From positions 107,433,158 to 107,497,157 of the forward strand of contig NC_089587.1 in NCBI RefSeq assembly GCF_019320115.1: a stretch of 64,000 bases of DNA. The letters are read 5' to 3'. The translations under genes and the position numbers were made by a program. Source of the stretch: Miscanthus floridulus (lineage: Eukaryota > Streptophyta > Magnoliopsida > Poales > Poaceae). The notes below the pieces were generated by a model. The model worked only from the letters and a program-made list of their open reading frames with translations. It searched no databases and was not told the origin of the DNA. Shown here in pieces: positions 31,222 through 42,035 of the stretch. Within the stretch, counting starts at the first letter, position 1. Each line of letters starts with the position of its first letter.

Positions 31222-31654
31222 TGTTGACCCCTGGATCTTTGAAACGGGTGAGCGGACCGCTCACCGGCGTTGCCGACCACACATTTTGCTAGAGGTAGAA
31301 GAAGGGAGGGAGAATAGAGCGCACACACACAACACAAGCACCAGCGTTGACCGGAGCTCTGCAGAGGGCATGACAAAATTAAACTCGCTCACTTTAATGA
31401 GTTGCAGTAGGAAACTATATATACAACTCTACCCATCTAATCCTAGTGCACAGACATGTCAGGCTGCCATACTGCTATAGTGACTAGATGTGACAGCAGG
31501 TCTGACTTTGTCGTCTGCCCCTGCTGTGGCTACAGTGCGGCAGGTAAGTCTTTCGGTGCCTGCCCCTGCAGCGGCTATGGTGCAGCAGCATGAGAGCCCT
31601 TTCGACGCTTGTCCCCATCGTGCCGTACAAAGGAGAGCAACAGATTACTTAACA
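31222..31654 (-). repeat. Copia 5' LTR (433 bp)
   Basis: Read on the minus strand it starts TGTTAAGTAATCTGTTGC and ends CAGGGGTCAACA, directly before the primer-binding site. The block from about 31359 to 31654 matches 25891-26184 (AACTCGCTCACTTTA, CTATCTAATCCTAGTGCACAG). Confidence 0.88.
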
Positions 31655-32759
31655 TATGTGCCCCTAGCTCATCCTGCTTACATTTGGTATTGTACAGAGG
31701 AAGCTTTCTTAAACAAGAATCAAAGGATCCTGCAAAGGAAAGAAAACACATAAACTAGATAAATGCATCAGTCAGTGATTCAGGAAGAAAACAAAACGAA
31801 AGGGAATATATACCGCATATTCTCCTCCTAGACTCAAAAAAGAAAAACAATGCATACTCTGAACAGTCTGAAAGTATCAACCCAGTCAAGCATCTGCTGG
31901 CCTTCTTTCTCCAAAACGACTGAAGATCCAGAACGATGTGACTTTCATATATATGTCTATTTTCTGTCTGGCCTACAATTGTCAGTGGTGCATGCATGGC
32001 AGCTCAGCGCATGATTGAACCTACTCCAGTTCGACTCACCTGTAGCTGCTAGATTTAGCTTGTTAGGCGAAAACTTCCCATCTGTTGTCATCATTAGTAC
32101 TAAGAACAACTTCCCAACAAGAACAGACCGTGGTCCAACGTGCATTCAGCTGGCCTTTACATTTCAGCAGAGTCGTTTTCTTTTCCGATCCCATAGCAAG
32201 CATAGCATCAGAGTTCCAAGTTTTTCTCAATAAAGAAAAAGAAGAGATATATCACTCTACTCCCTCCTTCTCTCTTAAGGCGTTCATTGTCATTGGCTTA
32301 AGGTTTTGGGGCTTATATTATACAAATCTAGTACCATCATTGAATTCACATTTAAATGTACTTCAGTATGATCATTCTCTTGGTCATGAACAGTCATGGT
32401 GTAGTCCTGAGATCACATCTATCCAGTTAAAGTGTTAAACCACGCGCATGCCAGCCTTGCATTTTTGGATGCTGGTGTGGGGTAGTAGTACTTTGCAGGC
32501 CGAGAGCAAGTCAACTATCTATATTATAGACTTAATTGGTACCAAAATGCAGTTGATATGCATGCCTACTGTTTTGCTGTGTTCCCTATCTCGTACAGTC
32601 GTACCTAGGAGCTGTATCGATCTGTCTCCCTCCTTTTTAGCTAGGTTATATACTTGCTTAATCCCCGTGCCATGTGGCATCATCTCAGCGTGTGAGAGAC
32701 AAAGCCAAAGGCTATGCCTCGTGCTACCGACGAACGGGGGATTAGAACGACAACACTTA
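31655..32759. other. Unassigned intergenic stretch
   Basis: Short overlapping frames (117 and 123 codons on the plus strand) have no recognisable domain. No terminal repeats or RNA-gene motifs were seen. Confidence 0.45.
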
Positions 32760-32947
32760 GGGGTGTTTGCTTCGAGCTACTCAACTTTAGTAGCTACTAA
32801 ACAGTTTAGTCACTTTTAGTAACTCTAGAGTTACTAGAGAAGACTAAAACTCTTTTAGTAGTTTTTAGTCATAACATTAGTTAAAAAGTTACTAAAGTGA
32901 CTAAAAGCTACTAAATTTAGTAGCTACTGGACGAACCAAACAGGCTC
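32760..32947. mobile_element. Tourist-like (PIF/Harbinger) MITE, strongly palindromic
   Basis: Termini GGGGTGTTTGCTTCG and, reversed, GAGCCTGTTTGGTTCG with TTA duplications at 32757-32759 and 32948-32950. The interior is nearly all TTTAGTAGCTACTAAA / ACTTTTAGTAACT words that fold onto each other. Confidence 0.88.
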
Positions 32948-33591
32948 TTAAGCTGCTTGCAATCGATGTCCATGATTAGATAGCCAACGCGCGTACTATG
33001 AATTGATCGATATTATCCCCTACTGGTACTGGATTAGTTGCTGTCGTTGGTTTCTTCGCATGAAAGACACAGACCAGTACTAGTGAAGGAGGTTAGTTGG
33101 ATCCTACCACAGTTAGCTAGGTTGCCTAATCCTGATCTCCCTCCCGTCCCAGTCCCAGCTTCTACATTAGCTTGCTGCAGGTGGATTGCATGAATCGGGC
33201 AGCAGGTAGGCCCTGTAGCTAGCTAGGCGTACGTGGAGAGGAACGGACGCATGTGATCAGGACGGACGGGACCTTGCGTTGCGTGAGATCGAGGACCGGG
33301 CCGGCCGGGGTTGAAGGTTGATCGATCATCGAGAGACGACACTGATTGATTCGCCTGATGATATCGATGTGCCCCAGCAGAAACATGCCATGTGACCGCT
33401 CGACCGATGACCGCGCACCTCGCCGCCGGCCGGCCGCAGGATCTGCGAGCGAGCAGCGTGGTGAGTGGTGACAGGTTGATCTGTGCGCGCGAGCGCTCTG
33501 TCGTGGTCGTGGCCTCGGGACAAAAGGGCGAGAAGGACGCCCCGCCCTCGCGTCGTTCTCCCGGGTTACTGGCCTGTCGGACACTTTGCAC
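32948..33591. other. Unassigned stretch before the Gypsy element
   Basis: GC-rich toward 33590 with overlapping 120-codon frames on both strands that have no recognisable motif. The last 5 bp (TGCAC, 33587-33591) are the left target duplication of the Gypsy element. Confidence 0.45.
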
Positions 33592-34802
33592 TGTTGGGTT
33601 CATAAACGTTGGTTTCTCACCGATCGGCCTTCCAAACGAAGGTTCGGCCCAAGCAGATCATGTGTAGCTCATAGGCCGACCCGAATCCCTAAGCGACAAG
33701 TCGGAGGAACGATCCGATCTCTGATCGGAAGGCTAGGCTAAAGAGGAATGACGCCCGTTTTCAACTCCGGCCCACCTCTCCGACCAGAGCGCTCGCTTCG
33801 GTCTCTAGCCCGTCTTCGGACGGCCTCTCCGATCGGAAAGCTTGGCCAAAACACCACCTTCGACTCCGACCCGCGTCTCCGACCGGGAATGTGCCAAACC
33901 TCTGCTCCCGGCTTTTCTCGGATTGGCACGAACAGAACCGACCGAAACCAACCGACCGGGGACGCCCGCTCGGAAAGGACCAGAGAGCAAACGGAGAAAG
34001 CAAGGCAGGACACACAAGTCAAATCACGATACCAGGGACCGTACCCTGTACACCTGCAGAAACAGTACTCTGCAACCTCCCTGGCACAACAGAGCCCAAA
34101 CAGTATGGTAGGCGCCGATATTTCTCCTATAGTATTGTGGGCGCCATTAACTCCCATACGGTAAGGCTCCCCCGCATGTCTCTGAGCATCGATAGTATTG
34201 TGGGCGCCGGTTTTTACCGTACTAGGAGAACATGATAAAAGTCCTTGCATGCCTCACGGAATCAACAGGGTAGCAGGTGCCGACGTCTGCCACACCCGAA
34301 GAAGACAAACAAACCTCCCATGTGCCTCCGACACTCAACAGTATTGTGGGCGCCTATCATCGTCCTGTACCCGTCGGCGTGGGCAACAAGGCTCAGTAGC
34401 ATACGTACTCTCTCTCTCACTTGTAAGGCCATCCCTTTCATCTATAAAAGGGGATACGCTCTCTCCCAAAAAACTCAGTCGATTCAAGTTCATACAAGTT
34501 GATTCAGATCCCGAGCACACGCTCGAACACTTAGGTCATAGCGGGCTCCTGTCGCTTTCGGTCTCTCTGACTAGAGTCCAACCGGACCTCTTGTATCCTC
34601 CATCTTTCTCCTCGTTTGTAACTCCACTACAAACTTTGAGCGTCTGAGCTTAGGAATAAAGTCACCGACCGAACCAAACTAGACGTAGGGCACGTTGCCT
34701 GAACCAGTATAAACCCTGTGTCATTGAGTGCTAGGCCACCTCCGATCACAACGTACGACAAAACTACAAATATTTACTTGTTTGTCATTTTCTGCACCGA
34801 CA
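33592..34802 (+). repeat. Gypsy 5' LTR (1,211 bp)
   Basis: Starts TGTTGGGTTCATAAACG and ends TTTCTGCACCGACA. It contains CTCCGACCGG-type repeats in the first third and three copies of AGTATTGTGGGCGCC (34131, 34194 and 34340) plus a variant near 34101. Also present are TATAAAA at 34443 and, later, AATAAAGTCACCGACCG, a possible polyadenylation context. It pairs with 45579-46824 and with the solo LTR 7285-8400. Confidence 0.93.
34443..34449 (+). promoter_or_regulatory. TATA box in the Gypsy 5' LTR
   Basis: TATAAAA in CATCTATAAAAGGGGATACG, preceded by CTCTCTCTCTCACTTGTAAGG; the same context occurs in the other two LTRs of the family. Transcription would start roughly 30 bp downstream. Confidence 0.7.
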
Positions 34803-34803
34803 G

Positions 34804-34821
34804 TTGGCGCCGTCCGTGGGG
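34804..34821 (+). promoter_or_regulatory. Primer-binding site of the Gypsy element
   Basis: TTGGCGCCGTCCGTGGGG begins two nucleotides after the LTR end. This is the usual site in many grass Gypsy elements; the tRNA it pairs with was not verified. Confidence 0.8.
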
Positions 34822-34856
34822 AAGACGTTGTACGTTCAAGACTTTTTGGTCATTGG

Positions 34857-35462
34857 ATGGCCTACTTTTCCGCCACCTCCGCCGTGGCAGACTCAGGCGA
34901 TACGACTCGCTTTGGCTCACTGGAGTTTCCCGCACTCCCACCTGTTGGGATGTGGGTTCCACCCATCTTCGAGCCGTCCCAGGCCTTCCTCTTTGGAAGC
35001 CTGGACTTTGCCGCCGACCGGCTCGGCGTACTACACCTCCGCGAGGAGGCACTCGTTCCGGCGCTTGTCGGATGGGCACCCTCCATCGGCTTCAGGACAC
35101 ACGACGACTTCAACAACGAGGCATCTGCGCTTCATTCTGGACAAACTCTCTACTCAAACCCCGTTGTGAGTAATGTACATGCTGTTATTTACTTGCTATT
35201 CTCTATCTTCCGCCGATTACCCGGAGGGATCCCGTTGTCCCCGCCGCGACCGCCATACGACCGGTTCCCCTACGGCCTCGTGTCTCCCGTGGACACATAC
35301 ACCCGGGGGCTCCGAATGATGCCGGCGCTATCCCCTCTCACGTCCGAATTCGTGGGGATGGCGAGCTATCCTCCCACCTGTTTCCTTGACCTCATGGATG
35401 ACGATGTTGAGAGTGACGGCTCCAGCATCGGCGACGTGGCGCCTAGCCACCGTCTGTCCTAG
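34857..35462 (+). CDS. Leader ORF of the non-autonomous Gypsy element, unrecognised
   Basis: 201 codons from the Met at 34857, the first in-frame Met after the primer-binding site, to TAG. The protein has a Ser/Pro/Phe-rich start (MAYFSATSAVADSG), repeated FGSL motifs (FGSLEF, FGSLDFA) and an acidic end (DLMDDDVESDGSS). No zinc knuckle or enzymatic motif is visible. Its place corresponds to the start of gag, so it may be a gag N-terminal extension specific to this family. The frame is intact although the rest of gag is broken. Confidence 0.5.
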   Translation: MAYFSATSAVADSGDTTRFGSLEFPALPPVGMWVPPIFEPSQAFLFGSLDFAADRLGVLHLREEALVPALVGWAPSIGFRTHDDFNNEASALHSGQTLYSNPVVSNVHAVIYLLFSIFRRLPGGIPLSPPRPPYDRFPYGLVSPVDTYTRGLRMMPALSPLTSEFVGMASYPPTCFLDLMDDDVESDGSSIGDVAPSHRLS

Positions 35463-35472
35463 GAGTGCACTA

Positions 35473-36507
35473 TGGCGGACGCTCTGGGACAACCACCGGT
35501 GGTAACGGAGTCCTTACAGACTAACACCCCTCCAGACCCTCGTGCGGAGACCCCCAAGCTCACACGGAAGCACGGCGAGGAACTATGACAACGGTGGCTG
35601 CACCAGCCACCGACTGCGCTAGCGTGCTCGGCGCACCACACTACGCCCCATGCGCATAGACCGGCGAGCGGCGTCAGGGGTCGCGCCCGTCGGGTCCAGC
35701 GCAATACCATGGATAGGGGGGACGATCCCCCACAGTTCGCTCAGGCCAATCAGAACATCGCCGCTGCGTCAATGCTTCTGTGTGGCCTGTCCGAGCTGAA
35801 CGACCCTCAGGAACAGGCGATCCACCAGAACCTCCAGGCACTAGTGGAGACCACCGCCGTTCAACAAGCAGAGAGCTCCGGATCATGACATCGACTCATG
35901 GCCTCACTCCCCACCAGGGGAATGGGGACGCAGCAGACGAGTCGCTCCACCCGCTCACCACTACAACCGCCAAGCACGGCACAAGAGGCCGCATTGGCAC
36001 CTCATCTTGACTTGACGACCACTCCGCACCGAATGCCTGTACACAAGCGGCTCGGGCCAAACCGAGACGCTCATAGCAGCGACCGGAGTCCTAGCCCAGA
36101 TGGCCCGGGACCATGGGCCTTTGACCAACGCATCCAGCGAGCGCCGCTCCCACCGCGCTCCAACGGAGGCCGAGGCAAATGTAAGGCCAAGTGCCAAGAT
36201 CAAGACGAGGGCCCCTCCACGCAGAGGGGAAAAAAGAACAGTAAAGATCACCGCCGATCAGCCAACTCCGCGTTGGTCGCCATGGCTGATCACATGGGCA
36301 ACACAGCCCCCGCGGGACCTTCCAGCCCACTTCCATGAACTCATGGAGAGCCCATGCACCAATCATGCCTACCCCATCAAACACCTCTACAAGGACTACA
36401 AGCTCCTCAAGCGCCTTCTACGACAGGCCGGCGAGCCAAAGGAAGAAGAAGGCGAAGAAGCAGTGGCCAAGAAAAAGGGCGTAGCGGACAAGGATCTAGA
36501 CGACTGA
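35473..36507 (+). pseudogene. Gag remnant of the Gypsy element
   Basis: Fragments lie in different frames. MADALGQPPVVTESLQTNTPPDP starts at 35473 and stops after 39 codons. MDRGDDPPQFAQANQNIAAASML at 35709 continues to QALVETTAVQQAES, a helical gag start typical of grass Gypsy elements. 36100-36507 ends with FHELMESPCTNHAYPIKHLYKDY, LLKRLLRQAGEPKEEE, the Cys/His region at the end of gag. The capsid core between them is missing, so the particle protein cannot be made. Confidence 0.7.
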
Positions 36508-37060
36508 AGGTTGAAATGATCCGACTGGATGCCTACCGTCTGAAGGACGACAATAACGACATTCTCACCGAACGCTTGGAACAGCTATGTCATTTTTCTT
36601 CCCCTAAATTTTAGTCTTACCATTGTTTACTTAGCGTTTGCTCCTATAAGAGCACCCCGACCCGAACACTTTTCGGCTCGGGTCGCTCGAGGGCTCCACG
36701 AGGGTACACTACTACCTCTATTTTTTGTTTTATTATCATATGGTGAAATTCTTTCCTGCCCAAATAAAAGGGTAGTTCGTTCCTTTAATTTGCCTTACGT
36801 AGCTTTGCTTTAAAATATTCCGACCGATTGCACCCCACCTCTACCTACGGTTACAAGCAGCTAAGCCTCACGGGCCACGCCCTGGGCTCCTAAGGTTGCA
36901 GCCTATGGGACGAACGGGCAAGTACGAGAAAGAAAGAATAAAAAACAAAATTATGCTAAGGGAAAAACTAAGAAACGGAAGGGACAAGCTTCCCGAACGG
37001 AGTGACTCCATGACGTAAAACAAAACTGATTGTAGTCATTAAGTATACAAGACGTTTACA
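36508..37060. other. Non-coding part of the Gypsy element after gag
   Basis: No coding motif. It contains CGACCCGAACACTTTTCGGCTCGGGTCGCTCGAGGG, a strong local hairpin candidate, and AAATAAAAGGG. In an autonomous relative pol would begin about here; it is absent. Confidence 0.5.
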
Positions 37061-37099
37061 CGTGGGCTCCCCCACAAACTTAAACTTTTTACATCTACT

Positions 37100-39672
37100 A
37101 AACTACTTATACTTTACAAGCTATTGGGGCAGCTTGGCAGCATCCGTTGTCGGTGCGACCGGCGAGGGCACAGGCTGCTCACTCCCTGGCCGGACGACAT
37201 TTGGCTCGGTCGAAGCCGAGGCGATGTCCACCTCTGACCCGGGCTCCGTGCCAACCGCAGGCTAGGCGACGTCCTCCCGACGCGCGCTTCTGGCCATGTC
37301 TTCACGGCGGACGTCCATCACCCACTGCGCAAAGACTTGCTCTGCCACCAACCTTTTGTGCGGCAGCAAGCTCTCCCCGAGCGTTTGGATGTCCTCCGTG
37401 CTCAAGCCGTCAGCATACCCGCTACCGATAGTGGCGAAGTCCAGGATCGGGTGATACATCGCTACCAAAGTCAACACCCCTGACGCTCCGTAGAACAGCC
37501 CACTTGTGATAAGGTCCCGGACCTCATCCGGGACCTCCGCCAGCTGGACAGCAGGCGCGCTAGTACTTGGCGGCGACCCGAAGACCTCCGAGATGACAAG
37601 CTTGGCTACATTGCAGATCTGGTCAAGTTCCCCCTCGAGAGCACGTCGCTCTTCATGGGACTTGGCCAGCTCCTCTGCATTCTAGCCAAAAGTCGCCTTG
37701 ACCGTCTCCAGGTCCCGCTCCAACGACTTCACCTTTCCACCCAGCTCTGAAAGAACAGCGACAAACTCAGAAACAGGCTGAAGGAAGAAACCAACACGAT
37801 GAAAAACAGAAAAGGTATGTATCAAGGCAGAAGTTCTCAAGGGTGGAGAATTCCTCCGCCTGCCAGGCCACCTGCTCATGTAGCTGGGTGCTCGCCTCCT
37901 CCGTCCCCATCACCTAGCCTCAAAGCATGAGCACTTCCTGGTCTGCCTCCGACCGGGCCTTTTGCTCCGACTCTAGGGCCTTTCATGCCGACTCTAGGGC
38001 GTTCCGCTCTGACACCAAGGCGCTCCGCTCTGACTCAAGGGTCTCCAGGGATTTTTGGAGCACCACCTTAGTGTCCGCCAGAGATTTCCGCAACCCCGCC
38101 TCAGTCTCCGCCTGGCGGCCTTCCCTGCCTCAAGCCCCCGCTCAGCAATGGTCGCCTGCTCCGTTGCACGCTGCTCCTCTGCCTGCACCGCGGTCACCTC
38201 AGCCGCCTGGTCCTAGGACTCATGGTGGATGGACTCTAGCTGATGCTCAAGCTCAGCCACCCGGGCATGCTCCATCCAAAGGAAGCGGGACTTGCGGGAT
38301 GACATCTCCTTTAGACCCTACGAAAAGCAAGCATGCTGAGGCAACCAACAAGAGATTCAGAGGTCAAGGACAAATACGGGGAACTCACCTCCACAGCGAG
38401 CTATAGGTTGACCTTGACTAACTGCTGAGCGGACTTAACCCGCTCTTGGGCATCCTCGAGCTTCACGGACAGGTTGGCGAGTTCGGACACCGTGGCAAGT
38501 CCCTTCTCCCCAAGGATGTCTCAGAGCTAACACTCCTGGGAATCCTGAAGGACGGACCGCACCTTTACTGATCCTCGGGGCAAGGCCACTCTAGGTCACC
38601 CTCCAGCAGCCCGCTAGAGGGCCCAGCCTTCGAATGAACCACCGCCAGCTCCCACGACGACACCGGTAGCTCCACCATGTCATCCGCCTCATCGTCGGAC
38701 GGGATCTCCACCACCTCAGTTGTGCGGGCTGTCGCTGACTGTTCCAACTCTATCTCGGCCGCGTCTCCCCCCGATGCCTTCAGCACTGACCACGAGGGTG
38801 AGCCATGCAGTCCTCTACCTAGCAAGGCAGGGAGCTCGGTCTCCCTCTCCTCTTCCTCCTCAGTTGGTGGAGGAGGGGCCATGAGAGTTACCTCTAACGC
38901 AACCTCTGTCGTTAGCACCGGGATCGCCGCCAATGCCGCCGCCGCTGCCACCGTACTAGCAACCGACCTAGGGGGCACCACCCTCAGAAGGGAAGGGTTT
39001 GCCACCACCACCCTGTTCCCCCTACCGCTCGCCACGATGCTATAGGGTGGGCCTCCAAACCTCCCGCATGGGAGTTGGGGCGATGCTCAACCCCGTCATC
39101 GCCCGACCGCTGACAAAATAGTACAGGTAAGTCATACTCCTAAAAGACTCAATAGCAAAAGACCGAAAAGAAACAAAACATACCGGGAGGTAAGCGGCAT
39201 GACTCTAAAGGCAAGACCCGATGTCGACGGGCCTGCAGGGCAAAGACCGCTCCTATGCTGCGACCTGCGCCCCCTCACTTCAGCCGGGGGCAAAATTGTC
39301 CCAATCGGCTCCTGCCCGGCCTGCGGGTCACCATGGCCCTCGGCTCGGGATGCCCCGATTGGAGCAGCAGGTGGGGCATCCTCCGGCTACGAATCACACG
39401 CTGGCACCAGTCCCGGTGACGCACGGGTGCCAGCCCGCTCCTCGGACTGCCCGACTTGCTCGGCCGCGTCTGCGGTTGGTGGGGACGAGACCGGCGACAC
39501 CACCGAGGGGCACGGTGACCGCGTTCGCTTCGCCTCCCGTCCGCTGACGGTGTCCGCGCTCACCGCACGCTTCCTTGGCACAGGAACCACCGCACGCCTC
39601 TCCGCCTCTTGCTCATCACCAGCAGACATCACCGCAGGGTCGCGACGCTCCGCCGAGGTCACAACAACCTTC
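37100..39672 (-). pseudogene. Antisense ORF of the Gypsy element, C-terminal half (linker and coiled coil)
   Basis: Minus-strand pieces follow on from the N-terminal half at 42036-43184. They are a Ser/Thr/Pro/Ala-rich linker (39662-39387), an acidic section (39035-38565) with PPPPTEEEEERETELPAL and IPSDDEADDMVELP, then below 38560 helical, Glu/Ala/Lys/Gln-rich readings (SVKLEDAQERVKSAQQLVK, LERDLETVKATF) suggesting a coiled coil. Stops and frame changes break it. This is the expected partner of the Transposase_28-type domain in the antisense ORFs of Tat-like elements. Confidence 0.65.
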
Positions 39673-42017
39673 TAAAAGGGTCGAGATGGCGACTAGTGGG
39701 GGGGTGAATAGTCCTTTTTTGTAACTTAATCACGTTGGCTAATCGAAACAAGTGCGGAATTAAAACTATCGGTCTAGCCAAGACTACACCCCTCTATCTT
39801 TGTTCACAAGCACCTTGCAAAGATACTAATCAAGCAACAAAGGTGCCGGGCTAGCTAGAGCTCACCTAACCAATTCTAGGAGCAAGGTCACACAAACCTA
39901 TGCCACTAGTACTTTAAGCAACAAGGGAGCTCCTACACATGCTAGTAAGCAAAAGCACAAAGCTAACTAAGCTCACTAGCAATGCTCAATAACAAGGCAA
40001 CCAATGCCAAATTAGAGAGCGCAAATACTTTGCTACACAAAGTAAGTAATGTGATTAACAAGGTTACACAAACCAAATTAGCCACACAAGGGAGCTACTT
40101 CTATGCTACACAAGCAAGAAGGTAATTAGCAAGCTACACAAGCTATCTAATTACAAGAGCAACTACACAAGCTTAATATGTGTAAAAGTAATTGCAATCT
40201 TGTGTAATAGGGATGCAAACCAATGGGAAGAACAAGGTTGACATGATGATTTTTCTCCCGAGGTTCACGTGTTTGCCAACACACTAGTCCTCATTGTGTC
40301 GACCGCTCACTTGGTGGTTTAGCGGCTAATTAGCATCACCCGCTAAGCCCGCACGTCGGGCACCGCAAGAACCTACCCCTTGAGTGAGGGTAGCTCAATG
40401 ACACGCTTTACTAAAGTTGCTCTTCGCGACTCCCACAGGGCGAGCACAATGCCCCTCACAAAGCACTTCTCCGGAGCGCCGCACAAGCTTCTTGCGGACT
40501 TCCACGGAGACCACCACCAAGCCGTCTAGGAGGTGGCAACCCCCAAGAGTAACAAGCACCACTGGCTTGCAACTCGATCACCTAGTGCCACTCGATGCAA
40601 CCTCACAATGCAATCGCACTAGAATCGCTCACTCACACAATCGGATGATCACTATCAAGTATGTGTAAGATGGAGGGCTCCTAAGCACTCTTAAGCATGG
40701 ACACAGAGTCCCCCAAGGTGCTCAGCACTAGCCATGGCCAAAGGCCAGTTCTATTTATAGCCCCATGGGCTAAACTAGCCGTTACCCCTTCACTGGGTGT
40801 TTTTCGGGCTAACCGGACGCTGCACCGGACGCACCGGACGTGCATACCGAATGCGTCTGGTCGCAATATCGGACGTGTCTGGTAGTGCCTGATCGCCACG
40901 TGTCCCATTCAAACTAGCCGTTGCCACAACGGCTCTCTAACATGTCCGACCAGACGTTCACACCGGACGCAGAAGCAGCCATGACCGGACGCTGAGGCGC
41001 TGCGTCCGGTCGAGTCCAGTAAGCACTCAGGTCCGACCGGACACGTCCGGTCACCCCTGACCGGATGCTGCCAGCGTTCGATCGATCGTTCATAGAACGC
41101 CGACCATGCAGATTCACACCGGACACGTCCGGTGTGACGACCGGACGCGTCCGGTCGCTGAGTTCACCGGTTAATACCGGACGTGTCCGGTCACTCTCTG
41201 ACCAGCGCGGCTCACTCCTTTTCTTCACCAAGTTGATCCACATCAACTCCAAATTTATCTCCTTTGTAAATGTGCCAACACCACCAAGTGTACACCACCA
41301 TGTGTATGTGTGTTAGCTTTTCACAATCATTTCCTAAAGAGTTAGCCACTCAACTTGCCACACCACTTAATCCTAGCGACGATGCAAAGTTAGATCACTC
41401 GAGTGGCACTTAGATGACCGATATGCAAACAAGTTTGCTCCTCTTGATAGTATGGCCATCTATCCTAAACCCGGTCATAAACTTCTCTACACACGTATGA
41501 CCGGTGAAATAAAATGCCCTAGGTTATACCTTTGCCTTGCGCATTCCATTCCATCTCCTCCAACATCGATGCAACACATGCACCAACACGATCAACAATG
41601 ATACGATCCACTTCATATCATCACGTTATCATATTGGTTCATCGATCTTGACTTCACTTGCTCTTCACCGTTGCCATCATCCATCGGCGCCAAGTCTTGC
41701 TCAAGCTTCACCGCCACGCGGTCCATCACTCCAAAGCCTTCGACTTGCCCTTCATGCTTGCAACCGGTCCATCAAGCCAAGTCTTGTCTTGATCTTCTCC
41801 ACCTTGATCACATGACTCAATGTCATGTCTCATGTGCAATAAGCTCCTTCATCATCACATGTGTGAGCTTTGCAACATCTCTAAGCCATTTTCACCTCCA
41901 TGGCATATGTTGCTCACACACATGTACCTGTGGACTAATCACCTGTGTATCTCACATAAACACAATTAGTCCACCTAAGTTGTCACTCAATTACCAAAAC
42001 CAAACAAGGACCTTTCA
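39673..42017 (-). mobile_element. Solo LTR of a SIRE/Maximus-like copia element (2,345 bp)
   Basis: On the minus strand it starts TGAAAGGTCCTTGTTTGG and ends CATCTCGACCCTTTTA (terminal CA mutated to TA). The flanks ccttc (39668-39672) and cctcc (42018-42022) agree at 4 of 5 positions, as expected for an old target duplication. The size, the start words (AATTGAGTGACAACTTAGG, GGACTAATTGTGTTTATG) and the end (CTATTCACCCCCCCACTAG) match long LTRs of SIRE/Maximus-type copia elements. There is no internal region. It splits the antisense ORF. Confidence 0.85.
40800..41205. repeat. Array of palindromic CCGGACGYGTCCGG motifs in the solo LTR
   Basis: At least ten variants of (GA)CCGGACG(C/T)(G)TCCGGT(C) occur in 400 bp, for example ACACCGGACACGTCCGGTG near 41117 and CGGACGCGTCCGGTCGC near 41143. 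Each is self-complementary. Their CpG sites are partly eroded to CpA/TpG. Confidence 0.85.
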
Positions 42018-42035
42018 CCTCCCGACTTTCCTCCT

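Larger units (their letters stand above)
25891..31654 (-). mobile_element. Ty1/copia retrotransposon, decayed, minus strand
   Basis: Order on the minus strand is LTR, PBS, gag with zinc knuckle, protease, integrase, reverse transcriptase, RNase H, LTR, which is the copia order (integrase before RT). The 5' LTR is 31222-31654. The 3' LTR at 25891-26184 keeps only about 290 bp, having lost the end that should follow GCAGAGGG. The PBS (31207-31219) complements initiator tRNA-Met. Coding frames carry several stops and frameshifts, and a MITE interrupts integrase at 28722-29248. No target duplication is visible because one end is truncated. Confidence 0.93.

Noticed and set aside
32085..32819. 117- and 123-codon plus frames as exons
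   Set aside because: No domain, no matching splice sites recognised and no conserved motif.
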